Shown here: one piece after another, positions 22,611 through 35,632 of the stretch
How positions within the stretch are numbered: position 1 is the stretch's first letter
Layout: each line of letters begins with the position of its first letter
Assembly: GCA_022559845.1 (NCBI GenBank)
Contig: CM040123.1
Span: forward strand, 318,847,933 to 318,911,932
DNA length: 64,000 nucleotides
Reading direction: 5' to 3'
Origin: Amorphophallus konjac
Taxonomy: Eukaryota; Streptophyta; Magnoliopsida; Alismatales; Araceae
Position numbers and translations under genes: made by a program
The notes under the pieces: model-generated
What the model was told of the DNA's origin: nothing
Databases searched by the model: none
Seen by the model: the letters and a program-made list of their open reading frames with translations, nothing else

Positions 22611-24444
22611 ATGGCAAACAAGGGTATGATACCCGAGGGTCACTCCATTCACCATCCTCCATACTTCGATGGCTCAAATTACTCCTATTGAAAAAATAGA
22701 ATGCATATTTTTCTGAGAGCCCAAGAGTATGAGATCTGGAGGGTTGTGGACAAGGATCAGTATAAACTCTTGGATGATGAAGAAAAATGGACACCCGAGG
22801 AAATTAAAAAATGCACTGTGAATTTTAATGCTATAAACATCATGCAATGTGCTATACATCCTAATGAGTTCTCTCATGTATCCATGTGCAGTTCAGCAAA
22901 GGAGATGTGGGACAAGTTGCGGCTCATATATGATTGAACCTCCGAGGTCAAGGAAACCAAGGCAAATCTCCTTGTAAGAGATTATGAGCTGTTCAAAATG
23001 AAGCCTAAAGAAACCATCTCAGAGATGTTCGCAAGATTAACGGAGATCACAAATGGTCTCAAAAGCCTCGGGAAAGAGTACACAAACTCCGATCTTGTGA
23101 GGAAAGTCCTGAGATCACTTTCGTCGACATGGCACACAAAAGCCAGAGTAATTGAAGATTCAAAAAATTTGTCCACACTTTCCTTGGACGAGCTCATAGG
23201 GTCACTTATGACCTATGAGATAAACATGAAGAGAACAACCGAGGAAGATACGAAGAAGAAGAAAGTTGTTGGATTGAAAGCTCATCAATCTGATGATAAC
23301 TTTCAAGAAGAAGAATCCAGCGAGGGAAGCAATGAAGAAGAAGACTTCGCCGTGATAACTCGCCAAGTAAGGAGATTTTTGAGAAAAAAGAGAAACTTCC
23401 AAGGAAATTTCAGAAAGGGGCAGAGGAAGCCCTTTCAGACCAAGGGCGAACCTAGCAAGCCCAATAATGTCATCTGTTATGAATGCAAGAAGCCCGGGCA
23501 CATGAGAGGAGAATGTCTGGATCTAAAGAAGAAGTTTAAGAAGGACAAACTCAAGAAACCCCAAGCAATGGTCGCCACATGGAGTGACAAAGAGGATGAA
23601 CCGTCCAACGAGGAGACCCAAGAGCTTGTGAAGAGCTTGTGCCTCATGGCACACGAAGATGATTCAACAAAGGTAAATTCTGACCCTGATTTTATTTCCA
23701 ATAAACAATGGAAGTCGGAATATGAAAAACTATATACAAAATACAGGAAAATCAAATCTAAAAATAAAACTCTTAAAAAGAAAATTGATGATTTGTCACA
23801 TGAAGATATTTTTTGTTAAGTTTGAAAAATGGGAACAGGAATGGTTCGAACTAACAGAAGAAAAAGAAAGTCTGCTACAAATAATTTCAGATTGTAAAAA
23901 AATCAAAGAGGGGTTATCTTGCAAAATGTTTGAAATGGAGAAAGTGTGTGAAAAAATGAAAACTGAAGAAAAAATTCTAAAATTCACAAATTCAGAACTT
24001 GAAAAGAAAACTGTGAGTTTGGATAAAGAAGTGGCTGAACTTCAGTCCACCTTTTCAAGGTTTGTCAATGGCAAACAAAATCTAGATAACTTATTGGGAG
24101 TAAGAGTCAATTTTCAGAAGGAATGATTAGGATATACTCTCCAAAATAAAAAATCCTTTGAGCATAAGATCACTACATCCTATATTCATGAAAAAGAAAA
24201 TAATTGTGCTTCATGTTCCAACTCTAAGCCAAAACATGTCGAACCCAAACCACGACAATTCCAAAGAAAGTTTGCACCTGTTAATTGCTATCATTGTGGT
24301 AGATTTGGTCATGTTGTTGCCAATTGCTAGTTTAAACAAAACTCACCAAGAAATCATGCTTTTTGGACCGAGAAAAGATATGCACAGAATTGGACTAACT
24401 CCTACCGACCCAAACTAGTTTGGGTACCAAAATCAATTGCATGA
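22611..24444 (+). pseudogene. B: Sirevirus gag
   Basis: Starts at ATG 22611 (MANKGMIPEGHSIHHPPYFD), matching the start of C's gag. A Trp codon is now TGA after SNYSY; other breaks lie near 22935 and 23818. Order: UBN2-type gag (RAQEYEIWRVV, MQCAIHPNEFSHVS, TWHTKARVIEDSKNL), a first zinc knuckle CYECKKPGHMRGEC (about 23479), an acidic linker, a coiled coil (23722-24126), and a second zinc knuckle CYHCGRFGHVVANC (about 24288). It ends with the junction motif KLVWVPKSIA and an in-frame TGA (24442-24444). Compared with C, this gag has an extra coiled coil and an extra knuckle, which relates B to A. Confidence 0.92.
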
Positions 24445-25959
24445 GAATGTTGTTTCTTACAGATATGTCTTGAAGCCAGGGGGAGCAAATGGTACTTGGA
24501 TAGCGGCTGTTCAAGGCATATGATAGGGGACAAGAAGGTGTTCTCCACACTGCAAGACAAGGATGGAGGATCAGTTGCCTTTGGAGGCAAAGACAAAGGT
24601 AAAATCATTGGGATCGGCAACATAGGTAAAAACTCTGAAATCTTGATTGAAAATGTCCTTTTAGTGAAAGGCTTAAATCATAATCTGCTGAGCATAAGCC
24701 AACTGTGTGACAAGGGCTTTAAAATTATTTTTGATGAAACCCACTACATTGTCATAAATAAAACCTCCAATGAAATCAGATTCATCGGCAAAAGAAGCAA
24801 CAATGTCTATACTATTGATCTAGATGATGTTTCCGGTGATGATGTGTGCTTGGTAGCAAACAATCATGATAATGCATGGCTATGGCACCGAAGACTAGGT
24901 CATGCTAGTTTTGGAGTAATCTCCAAGTGTCTAAACATGACTTAGTAAATGGTTTGCCAAAATTAAAATTTGAAAGTGATAAAATCTGTGAGGCTTGCAC
25001 AAAAGGCAAGCAAACATCCATATCTTTCAAAAATAAGAACATTGTTTCTACCTCCCGGCCTCTTGAATTGCTGCATCTCGATTTATTTGGACCTATTAGG
25101 ACATCCAGCCTAGGAGGTAAATCTTTTGGATTTGTTATTGTTGATGACTACTCCAGATTTACATGGGTATTATTTTTAGCCAATAAAAGTGATGCCTTAA
25201 TGGAGTTTGAAGTGTTTTGCAGAAAAATCTAAAATGAAAGAGGCTTCCTTATCACTACCATTCAAAGTGATCATGGTGGTGAATTTGAAAATCATGAGTT
25301 CAGCAATTTTTATGAAGAGCAGGGGTACACGCATAACTTCTCATCACCAAGGACGCCCCAACAAAATGGAGTGGTGGAGAGAAAAAATAGAACATTGATA
25401 GACATGGCACGTACCATGTTAAGTGAAAATTCTCTACCAAAATAATTTTGGGCTGAGGTGGTAAGTACGGCGTGCTACATCATCAACAGGGCAATGGCAA
25501 GGTCCATTTAGAAGAAAACTCCATATAAGCTCTACAAGGGTAAGAAACCGAATATTTCCCATCTTAAACCCTTTGGATGTCCATGTTACATCATGAACAA
25601 TGGTAAGTCCAATCTAGGTAAGTTTGATGAAAAAAGTGACAAAGGAATTTTCCTAAGCTATGCACTCAATTCTAGAGCTTATTGATTATTTAATAAACGG
25701 ACTTTGGTTGTTAAAGAAAGTATTCATGTGATTTTTGATGAATCTGAACTAAAACTGACAAACCAATCTATTCAAATTGTGGATGCAGGAGAAGCCCCCA
25801 AAAATTCAACTAATGCTGGAACATCTAAAGCCAAGGATGAACCAAAGGAAGGAATACCCAGCGAGAGTGAAGAAGATGAAGATCCTTCAATTGAAACACT
25901 GCAAGAGCAGCAAGTGCAGCACCCCGACTTGTCAAGCAGCTCAAACTTCTTAAAAGATC
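24445..25959 (+). pseudogene. B: pol, protease and integrase part
   Basis: In frame with gag after the [23 protein letters not shown] is the aspartic protease start (DSG), then [14 protein letters not shown] with CEACTKGK (integrase zinc domain), the integrase core [17 protein letters not shown] and PQQNGVVER(K)N (Asp, Asp, then Glu), and the C-terminal region to about 25959. Breaks: a frameshift near 24944, stops near 25230, 25443, 25510 and 25685. Insertion of G at 25965 separates this from reverse transcriptase. Confidence 0.92.
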
Positions 25960-25964
25960 ACCTA

Positions 25965-28382
25965 TGTAATATCCCGGACCCTTCGGATCCTTCTTCTTGG
26001 GTCCCAGATTTATTTTCTTGGAGAGTTTGTTCTCATTTTGCCCAGAATTATTTTTCGGGTTCGGATCCGTGCGTTTCAGATCAGTTTCGGAGGTCTCGGA
26101 ACGTGTTCCGCAGTTTCCCTGTGTTTTTCCCTGGCAGGACCTACGGAATCCCGTAGCGGGTGAACCGGGTCGTTCACCTACTCAGGGATGGTACCATAGC
26201 GATCAGCGTGTTCCGAGGATCGTGGAGGTATATTTTTCTATTTTTTCATATTTTTCAGAAAATACAGATTTTCTATAAAACCCCCATTTCTTTTTCTTTT
26301 TCTTTTCTCCTTTCTCTTTCTTCTTCTTCCTCCTTCTTCCTCCCGTGAGCGACCGATGCCCCTCTCCTCCCCCTCTCCCGTGGACCCGGCGGCGTGCTCC
26401 CCTCCGACTGCAGACGGCAGTGGGCGACGACGTGGTGACGGCGGTGGCGGCATGGCAATCGTGGCGGCGTGCGTGGTTCGTGGGAAGCTCAGGAAGAACG
26501 AGGGTTTCATGCGAGTTTTCGAGGATCGGCGGCGATCCGCCGCTTTTCGGATGAATCCGAGGTAGGGTGACGATCCTTAGCTCAGCATTTATCTTCCCTG
26601 TGATTTCTAGGCCGAGGCGAGGTCGAGAGAGGGCTATTTTGAGCCGGGAAGGAAAAACCATGTTTTGGGGCTTGAGTGTCCGATCTAGCATTTTAATCTG
26701 CCATTTTATGGTTTATGGGCATCAAAAGATGCATTGGGGGCTTGGGAACAAGTTTCCTTTTGTTTCCACTTCACTCGGGGGTGAATGGGGCGTAGAATGG
26801 CGCTTTTGGGGTTTTCCCGCCATTCTCGATTTTCTGGAACTGTGGCGGTCCTTCCAGAAACTGCCACTTCCATCTGGTGGTCCTCATATGACCATTTTTG
26901 GTGTCCCGTGTGTGGGTTGGGCCTGGCGGCCACATGATGAACCGCCAGAGCCAGGTGGCGGCCTATTGGCCGACCGCCAGCCGAGTTGGCCGGCGTGGCC
27001 TTCGAGGCATTTTGACCATTGGATTTTTGACCATTGGAGGTTTTGGAGGTCTGGGGGCCGAAGGTACGACCGCCATGTACCCATTGGCGGCCCTACAAAG
27101 GACCATTTTCGCATCCGGAACCCAGAGGGTGGCGGTCTATATTAAAACCGCTACACCCCTATGGCTGCCTGAAGCTGAACCGCTAGCCCTTGTGGCGGCC
27201 CAAAGGTGGACCGCCAGCGGTTTATGCCCAACCGGAGTTATCTTTTACCGATTCGAGACCCGGGTGAGTGGACCTCGATCCACGTGCTGACCCGTGGTCT
27301 GACTGATGCTGGGCATCATGTGGGGGACCACATGTTAGGGTGCCGTGGGGTCCCGAAGGTGGTGTTCTCGGCTTGTGTCACCGTGAGTTGGTCTCGGTAC
27401 GAGGAGCGGCCCTTGTACTTTGTCCGGTTTAGACGTTGTTTTCCGTTGACTATAGAGTCTACTCTTTCAGTGGCCCTCTACTAGTCGTAGCCTTCCGACA
27501 CGCGAGAGGTCCCACCAGGGAGTGGTGGCGAGGCTACCCCAGAGAGACGATTTTAGACTGGTTTCCGTCGGGCCCCACGTCTACCAGCCAGAGTTCAACT
27601 GAGGGGAAAACTGGTCAGAGGGCCAGACCAGGGATGCAAGGTCTGTGTGTGCACACGTGGTTGGGGGCGGTTGGACCCACGCTGATGAGCGCGACCCCAG
27701 CTAGTCACTTGTTCTGTGGTTACTAGTACGGTGTCCCCGTTCCACCAGGGGTCGAGGGGGACACCCGAGGCACAGTTTAAGCCGTCAGTGGACGCATCGG
27801 GCTTTGCTTCTAGTGGGTTGGTACTTCTGTCTGAGTGGTAGCGACTCTTGAGTTTTTGACGAGTTGTCTTAGTTTTCGTGCCGTGCATTCGGTACTAGAC
27901 GTAGTGGTAGCTTGTAGTTACTTTTCACGTAATTTCTCAGTTTGTGAGATGGGGACCGGATGATCCTTACTGAGCCTTTTATTTTAAGGCACATTTCCTG
28001 CGTGTTTTCACCGTGTTTCAGGTGAGACGAGGCTTCAGGGGAGCGCTTCCGAGGCTCCACGTGGTTTAGGTGCCCAGGGTTAGTTGCCAGGCCGGGGTAT
28101 GCCCCGTGTAGTTGTACTACCTTTCTCTTTGGACTGTACTAGTTGTGGACTACTGTTACATTTTAGATTGCTATTATTATTATTGTGGACCATGTAATTT
28201 ATTTATTGTCATTTATTGCTTCATGCTTAATTCATTTAATCTGTGTAGCTCTGCAATTATTTTAGATTCTTGTGTATCTCCACACCATCCCTTTTAACCC
28301 TTCCGAGTCTTTGCGCTCGTGGGTGGCAGTTCAAGGTTCGGGTTATCGGGCCTTCCCGGTGTTTGGATCTCGGGTCGTTACA
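25965..28382 (+). repeat. G: 5' LTR
   Basis: 2,418 bp. TATA-like TATAAAA at 26274-26280, then a T/C-rich leader-like stretch. At 26845-27215 many GGCGGTC/GACCGCC half-palindromes. Ends GGGTCGTTACA. Frames open on both strands in 26200-26600 are composition artefacts. Confidence 0.93.
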
Positions 28383-28384
28383 GC

Positions 28385-28396
28385 TGGTATCAGAGC
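28385..28396 (+). other. G: primer-binding site
   Basis: TGGTATCAGAGC, two bases after the LTR end (initiator tRNA-Met complement). Confidence 0.93.
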
Positions 28397-28545
28397 ACGG
28401 TTGTGGATATATATAAGAATTGTAAATAGTTGCAGTGGTCCACTAGTCCACAATGATGATGTACAGTCGGCACTAGCTTAGGGCATCGTGTGTTTTATTG
28501 ATTTTGTCATTTTCTGTGTCTTCTGTCTTTTTGCAGTAGGCAAAT

Positions 28546-29755
28546 ATGGCGCCGAGGCGGAGGACTCGCTCTCAGCAGGGACAGTCGACAGAGGAGCAGG
28601 AGCAGCAGAGCAGAGTGCCACCACCTTCCACTAAGGTAGGGGATGCAACAAGAGTTTCGGGGGCCGAGGATTTCTTTCGGAGCATGTTTCACTTCATGTC
28701 TCAGCAGTTTGGAGGTGATGCTGGTGAGGGCTCGTCGTCCAGGGGTGGACCCCGTCGTGCTGTGAGGGACTTTTTATAGTTTCATCCACCCTATTACGAT
28801 GGCCAGCCACATCTTGATGTGGCCAGGAGATGGCTTGATGAGATGGAGAGAGTGTTTAGTTCCATGAACTGTGTCGAGGAGGACAAGGTGATGTTGGCAT
28901 GTAACCAGTTGCAGGGTACGGCTCGAGATTGGTGGTCTTCAGAGTGGAAGACGTTCTTTCAATCTCGTTCACTTTAGCAGATCGTGTGGAAGGACTTTGT
29001 TACTGTCTTCGAGCATACTTACTGTCCATCCTATGTTGGTACGCAGAAGATGCGTCAGTTTCTGGAGCTGGTGCAAAGTGACATGTCAGTGTTGCAGTAC
29101 AGGGCTTGGTTTGTTGAGTTGGGCCGTTATGCTCCCATATCATGGAACATGAGGGAGTGAAGATGGAGCAGTTCGTCCAGCGTTTGAGGCAGGATCTGAG
29201 GCAGCTCTTGATGGCAAACGTGGCTACCGATTTGGAGACAGCATCTCGTGTGGTGGCATCTTTGGAGCTGGACATGCAGAAGGTCCGAGGATAGGGAGGC
29301 CAGGGGCAGTCCCAGTCAGGCCGTAGTCAGCAGATGGCTACCCAGCAGCAGAGTACTTTCCAGCACACCATGGGTAGTTCGGGAGTGTTGGCTCTAACGA
29401 TGTCTACGGTAGGATCTGCATCTTTTGGCTCCAATGTCAAGAAGTTTCTTAAGAAGAGTTTCGTAAGAAGCACAAGGATCAAAGGTAGGCGTCTTTGGGC
29501 AGTGTGCAGCAGTCGATTCCCTATCAGCGTCAGGGATCAGTGGGTGGATCACGTGGATCGTGTCCCCGGTGTGGCGAGTCGCATCCAGGTAAGCAGTGCA
29601 TGGCACCGGTCATTTATTTCAGGTGTGATTAGCCAGGACATATGGCGCGTGATTATCCTCAGAGGCTGGGTCATCAGCAGCAGTAGTACCCTCAGTAGCC
29701 GTAGCAGCAGGGGCAGTATCCGCCACTACCCAGGTCAGCGAGTGTGGGGGTAGGC
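28546..29755 (+). pseudogene. G: gag
   Basis: Starts MAPRRRTRSQQGQ at 28546. After a TAG that replaced a Gln codon (28777) the frame continues FHPPYYDGQPHLDVARRWLD, typical of the Ty3/Gypsy gag family, with ARDWW and later FVTVFEHTYCPS. Breaks near 28975 and 29155 follow. A zinc-knuckle remnant is visible near 29560-29670 (CPRCGESHPGKQC, then PGHMARDYPQ with one Cys changed to Tyr). Confidence 0.88.
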
Positions 29756-29781
29756 AGAAGTCCCGAGGCCAGATTACACAC

Positions 29782-32700
29782 ATGACCAGGGCAGAGGCAG
29801 AGGCGACGCAGCTCGTGGAAGGTACCATTATGATTTTAGGTTGTGTGGCTCGAGTTTTGTTTGATTCTGGCACGTCGCATTCGTTTATTTTGGAGAATTT
29901 CATACTGAGTATTGAGGAGCCGGTGACCCAATTATCTTGTGATTTGGCCGTGGAGTTGCCTTCTGGTGATTTCATGGTCACTCCGTATTGTTTTGAGAAG
30001 GTTCCTGTGTGGGTGGAAGGGCGGAGTTTGCTGGCCAAACTTTATGCGTTGCCACTTCAAGACTTTGATGTGATTTTGGGCATGGAATGGCTCGAGGCAC
30101 ATCATGCTTTGGTGGATTGTGGCTCGAAGAGGGTTTATTTCCGGAGACTTCGTGGACCCACCTTCTATTTCCAAGGTATTAGGTCTTCCTCTTCCCGCTT
30201 TCTTATTTCGGCTATTAGGGCTCGTTGTTTGCTTGATGCGGGTTGTCAAGGTTTTCTCGCTTCTGTGGTCGTGGCAGACCAGTCGGAGCGGATGTGGAGA
30301 ACATTCCGGTGGTGTACGAGTTTCCTGATATTTTTCCCGAGGACCTACCTGGATTACCTCCCCAGCGGGAGATTGATTTTGTGATCGAGATTGTGCCTGG
30401 TACGGGACCTTTGTCGAAGGCTCCTTACCGTATGGCTCCCGCTGAGTTGAGAGAGTTGAGGGCGCAGTTGCAGGAGTTGCTCGCCAAGGGGTACATTCGT
30501 CCTACTTTTTTCCCTTGGGATGCGCCAGTGTTGTTTATGAAGAAGAAGGATGGTAGTTTGAGGTTGTGCATCGACTACCGACAGCTGAATGAGGTGACCG
30601 TTAAGAATAAGTATCCGTTGCCACGGATTGATGACTTGTTTGACCAGCTTCAGTCTGCTTGAGTGTTCTCGCGAATTGATCTGCAGTCCAGTTATTACCA
30701 GTTGCGGATTCGAGCGTCTGACGTGGAGAAGACTGCGTTCAGCTCGAGATATGGGCATTATGAGTTTCTGGTGATGCCGTTTGGGCTCACCAATGCCCCC
30801 GCAGCATTTATAGATTTGATGCAGAGGGTGTTCCGTCCCTACTTGGACCAGTTCATGGTCGTGTTTGTGGACGACATCCTTATTTATTTGCAGTCTACAG
30901 AGGAGCATGCGTATCATTTGAGGGTTATATTGCAGACTTTACGAGATCACCAGTTGTATGCTAAGCTCAGTAAGTGTGAGTTTTGGCTTCACGAGGTACA
31001 CTTTTTAGGGCACGTGATTTCTGGTAATGGTATTCCCATGGATCCAGCCAAGGTCAAGGCAGTGATGCAATGGCCGAGGCCAAGGTCCGTGATGGAGATT
31101 CGGAGCTTCTTGGGGCTTGCAGGTTATTACAGGAGATTCATTCAGGATTTTGCTCGTGTTGCAGCCCCGATGACTAGACTTACGCGGAAGGATGTACCAT
31201 TTGTCTGGTCTGGTGAGTGTGAGCAGAGCTTAGGAGGTTGCTCACCTCGGCACCGGTGTTGGTGTTGCCTTCTGGATCGGGAGGTTTTGTGGTGTGTACA
31301 GATGCTTCCGGGATTGGGTTGGGTGTTGTGCTGATGTAGCACGGTAGAGTTGTGGCATATGCATCTCAACAGTTGAAGCCACATGAGGAGAACTACCCTA
31401 CCCATGACCTTGAGTTGGTGGTTGTAATCTTTGCATTGAAGATTTGGAGGCATTATCTGTACGGTGAGAAGTTTGAGGTGTTCACAGACCATCAGAGTTT
31501 GAGGTATGTGTTCACTCAGAATGACCTTAACCTCAGGCAGAGGCGATGGATGGAGTATATAAAGGATTATGACTTCACCCTGTCTTATTAGCCGGGCAGG
31601 ATGAATGTCATTATCGATGCCTTGAGTAGAAAGGTCGTAGTCAGCGCCATGATAGTGAGGAAGTGAAGGCTCTGGGAACAAGTGCCATCCGTGTCATTTA
31701 GACTTAAGGTTCCCTAAGAGCCGGGGTCAGCTATTCTTACGAGCTTGACTATCACACTAGCTATTCATCGTCAGGTGACAGATGCTCAGCGTGCAGACCC
31801 TGAGTTGCCCCGGATTTTTACTTTGGATGATAAGGAGCTCGGCGAGGATGGAGCTGTGAGATTTCATGGCAGGCTATACGTCCCGGCCAAAGAGCAGGTG
31901 CGGCGTGCGGTGTTACTAGAGGCTCATAAGAGTCGGTACACTGTACACCCGGGAGCGACGAAGATGTATCGAAACTTGAAGAGACAGTTCTGGTGGCGTG
32001 ACATGAAGAGAGATATTATCGAGTATGTGGCCAGATGCCAAACCTGTCAGCAGGTGAAGGTGGAGCATCAGCGACCAGGAGGTATGCTTCAGCCCTTGGA
32101 GGTTCCCGCATGGAAATGGGACCACGTGACCACAGATTTTGTGGTGGGATTGCCGAGGACTCCGAGTGGGCAGGATAGTATTTGGTTGCTGGTGGATAGA
32201 ATGACGAAGGTGGCTAGGTTGTTACCGATCAAAGTCAGTTGGAGTGTGCCCAAGTTGGCTCATCTTTATGTGGAGCGAATCGTACCTTTGCATGGGATTC
32301 CCATTTCCATCGTGTCAGATAGAGATCCGCGGTTCACTTCTGGATTCTAGAGGAGTTTCCAGCGAGCTCTTGGCACGGAGTTAGCGTTTAGCTCAGCATA
32401 TCATCCTCAGTCAGATGGTCAGTCGGAGAGGACCATTCAGACGTTAGAGAATATGTTGAGATCCTGTTACCTGGAATGGCGAGGGAGTTGGATTCACCAT
32501 CTACCATTGGTGGAGTTTGCCTAAAACAACAGCTATCATTCGAGCATTGGGATGGCTCCTTATGAGGCGTTGTACGGGCGACCGTGTCGGACTCCACTCG
32601 ATTGGTCTGAGTTGGTGAGCGTGTTGTGACGGGACCGAGCTGGTGCAGCAATGCATTGACGTGGTGCATCTGGTCCGTCAGAACATGTTGGTGGCGCAGA

Positions 32701-33147
32701 GTCGGCAGAAGAGCTATGCCGATCGGAGAAGGCAGCCACTTAGTTTTACGATCGGTGACCGAGTATTTTTTAGGGTTTCTCCCATGAAGGGAGTGATGCG
32801 ATTTGGACAGCGTGGGAAGTTGAGTCCCCGCTATGTTGGTCCTTTTCCCATCGTGGAGCGCATTACCTCATGAGTTTGTAGCGGTGCATGATGTGTTCCA
32901 TGTCTCGATGTTGAGGAAGTATATGCTCGATGATTCTCAGGTGTTGGAGGATTCTGTTTGGCCTAAGGTGACTCCCGATCTGTCTCTACCGGAGTTCCCT
33001 ATCCGTATTGAGGATCGGCGAGAGTAGCACCTGCGGAACAAGGTTATCCCTTTGGTTAAGGTGGTGTGGCAGCGGCACTCTGGCGGTGAGGCGTCGTGGG
33101 AGCGTGAGGATGAGATGTGTCAGCAGTTCCCCTATCTGTTCGAGTAA
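29782..33147 (+). pseudogene. G: pol, protease-RT-RNase H-integrase with chromodomain-like end
   Basis: Protease: VLFDSGTSHSFI near 29855 (catalytic DSG) and DFDVILGMEWL. Reverse transcriptase: [28 protein letters not shown], then after a TGA replacing an Arg codon (30660) [13 protein letters not shown] and [11 protein letters not shown] (FVDD active site). RNase [21 protein letters not shown] and [10 protein letters not shown]. Integrase: the zinc domain (CQTCQQVK), WDHVTTDFVVGLP, SDRDPRFTS, and SDGQSERTIQTLE in another frame. The end (EFVAVHDVFHVSMLRKY, then WEREDEMCQQFPYLFE) is the chromodomain-like tail. About ten stops or frameshifts; most stops are TAG or TGA in place of Gln, Arg or Trp codons. 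Confidence 0.93.
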
Positions 33148-33200
33148 GTCTCCTTTTCTTTCCCCCGTGCTTTATTTTAAATTTTGATGATGAAATTTGT

Positions 33201-33215
33201 TTAAGGGGGGAGGGC
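33201..33215 (+). other. G: polypurine tract
   Basis: TTAAGGGGGGAGGGC directly precedes the 3' LTR. Confidence 0.85.
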
Positions 33216-35627
33216 TGTAATATTCTGGACCCTTCGGATCCTTCTTCTTAGGTCCCGGATTTATTTTCTCGGAGAGTTTGTTCTCATTTTGCCCGGAATT
33301 ATTTTTCAGATATTTTTCGGGTTCGGATCCGTGCGTTTCGGATCAGTTTCGGAGGACCCTGAACGTGTTCCGCGGTTTCCCATGTTTTTCTCTGATAGGA
33401 CCTACGGAACCCCGTAGCGGGTGAACCGGGTCGTTCACCTACTCAGGGATGGTACCATGGCGATCAGCGTGTTCCGAGGATCGCGGAGGTATATTTTTCT
33501 ATTTTTCTATATTTTTTAAAAAATCCGGATTTTCTATAAAACCCCCATTTCTTTTTCTTTTCTCCTTTCTCTTTCTTCTTCTTCCTCCTTCTTCCTCCCG
33601 TGAGTGACCGACGCACTCTCCTCCCCCTCTCCCGTGGACGCGGCGGCGTGCTCCCCTCCGACTGCAGACGGCGGTGGGCGATGGCGTGGCGACTGCGGTG
33701 GCGGCGTGGTGATCGTGGCGGCGTGCGTGGTTCGCGGGAAGCTCGGGAAGAACGAGGGTTTCAAGCGAGTTTTTGAGGATCGGCGGCGATCCGCCGCATT
33801 TCGGATGAATCCGAGGTAGGGTGACGATCCTTAGCTCGGCATCTATCTTCCCCGTGATTTCTAGGCCAAGGCGAGGTCGAGAGAGGGCTATTTTGAGCCG
33901 GGAAGGGAAAATCATGTTTTGGGGCTTGAGTGGACGATCTAGCGTTTTAATCCGCCATTTTGTGGTTTGTGAGCATCAAAAGATTCATTGGGGGCTTGGA
34001 AACAAGTTTCCCTTTTGTTTCCCCTTCACCCGGGGGTGAATGGGGCGTGGAATGGTGATTTTGGGGTTTTTCCGTCATTCTCGATTTTTTAGAACTCTAG
34101 CAGTCCTTCCAGAGACCGCCACTTCCTTCTGGCGGTCCCCATATGACCGTTTTTGGCGTCCCGTGTGTGGGTTGGGCCTGGCGGCCACACGATGAACCGC
34201 CAAAGCCAGGTGGCGTCCTATTGGCCGACCGCCATCCGAGTTGGCCAGTGTGGCCTTCGAGGCGTTTTGACCGTTGGAGGTTTTAGGGGTCTGGCTGCTG
34301 AAGGTACGACCGCCATGTACCCATTGGCGGCCCTGCATAGGATTGTTTTCGCATCCGCAACCCAGAGGGTGGCGATCTATATTAAAATCGCTACACCCCT
34401 GTGGCGGCCTAAAGCTGAACCGCTAGCCCTTGTGGCGGCCCAAAGGTGGACCGCCAGCGGTTTATGCCCAACTGGAGTTATGTTTTGTCGATTCAAGTTC
34501 CGGGTGAGTGGACCTCGATCCACGTGCTGACCCGTAGTCTGACTGATGCTGGGCATGATGTGGGGGACCACATGTTAGGGTGCCGTGGGGTCCCGGGAGG
34601 TGGTGTTCTCGGCTTGTGTCACCGCGAGTCGGTGTCGGTACGAGGAGCGGCCCTTGTACTTTGTCCGGTTTAGACGTTGTTTTCCGTTGACTAGAGAGTC
34701 TACTCTTTCAGTGGCCCTCCACAAGTCGTAGTCTTCTGACACGCGAGTGGTCCCACCAGGGAGTGGTGGCGAGGCTACCCTAGAGCGACGGTTTTAGACT
34801 GGTTTCCATCGGGCCCCACGTCTACCAACCAGAGTCCGGCTGAGGGGAAAATCGATCAGAGGGCCAGACCAGGGACACATGGTCTGTGTATGCATACGTG
34901 GTTGGGGGCGGTTGGACCCACGCTGACGAGTGCGACCCCAGGTAGTCACTTGTTCTGTGGTTACTAGTACGGTGTCCCCGTTCCACCAGGGGAGGGGGAC
35001 ACCCGAGGCGCGGTTTAAGCCGCCAGTGGACGCATCCGGCCTTGCTTCTAGTGGGTTGATACTCCTATCTGAGTGGTAGCGACTCTTGAGTTTTTGACGA
35101 GTTGTCTCAGTTTTCGTGCCGTGCGTTCGGTACTAGACGTAGTGGTAGCTTGTAGTTACTTTTCGCACAGTTTCTCAGTTTGCGAGATGAGGACCGGATG
35201 ATCCCTACTAAGCCTTTTGTTTTAAGGCTCATTCCCTGTGTGTTTTCACCGTATTTCAGGTGAGACGAGGCTTCAGGGGAGTGCTTCTGAGGCTCCACGT
35301 GGTTCAGGTGCCCAGGGTTAGTTACCAGTTGCCAGGCCGGGGTATGCCCCGTGTAGTTGTACTACCTTTCTCTTTGGACTGTACTAGTTGTGGACTACTG
35401 TTACATTTTGGACTGTTGTTATTATTATTGTGGACCATGTAATTTAATTATTACCATTTATTGCTTCCTGCTTAATTCATTTAATCTGCGTAGCTCTGTA
35501 ATTATTTTAGATTCTTGTGTATCACCACACCATCCCTTTTAACCCTTCCGAGTCTTCGGGCTCGTGGGTGGCGGTTCGAGGTTCGGGTTATCGGGCCTTC
35601 CCGGTGTTTGGATCTCGAGTCGTTACA
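33216..35627 (+). repeat. G: 3' LTR
   Basis: 2,412 bp, collinear with 25965-28382 and with many substitutions between them, so the insertion is not recent. TATA-like TATAAAA at 33535-33541. Confidence 0.93.
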
Positions 35628-35632
35628 ACCCA

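Larger units (their letters stand above)
25965..35627 (+). mobile_element. Ty3/Gypsy chromovirus-like element G (Tekay type)
   Basis: LTRs 25965-28382 and 33216-35627 start TGTAATAT and end CGTTACA; the target-site duplication is ACCTA (25960-25964) and ACCCA (35628-35632), one mismatch. Primer-binding site 28385-28396, polypurine tract before 33216. The pol order RT-RNase H-integrase is Ty3/Gypsy. The C-terminal wording LRNKVIPLVKVVWQRH and ASWEREDEM is like the chromodomain-bearing Tekay/Del lineage. Every coding part contains stops or frameshifts. Confidence 0.93.

Noticed and set aside
26203..27145. Long open frames in G's LTR
   Set aside because: They lie in LTR sequence, recur in the 3' LTR with different breaks and match no protein.
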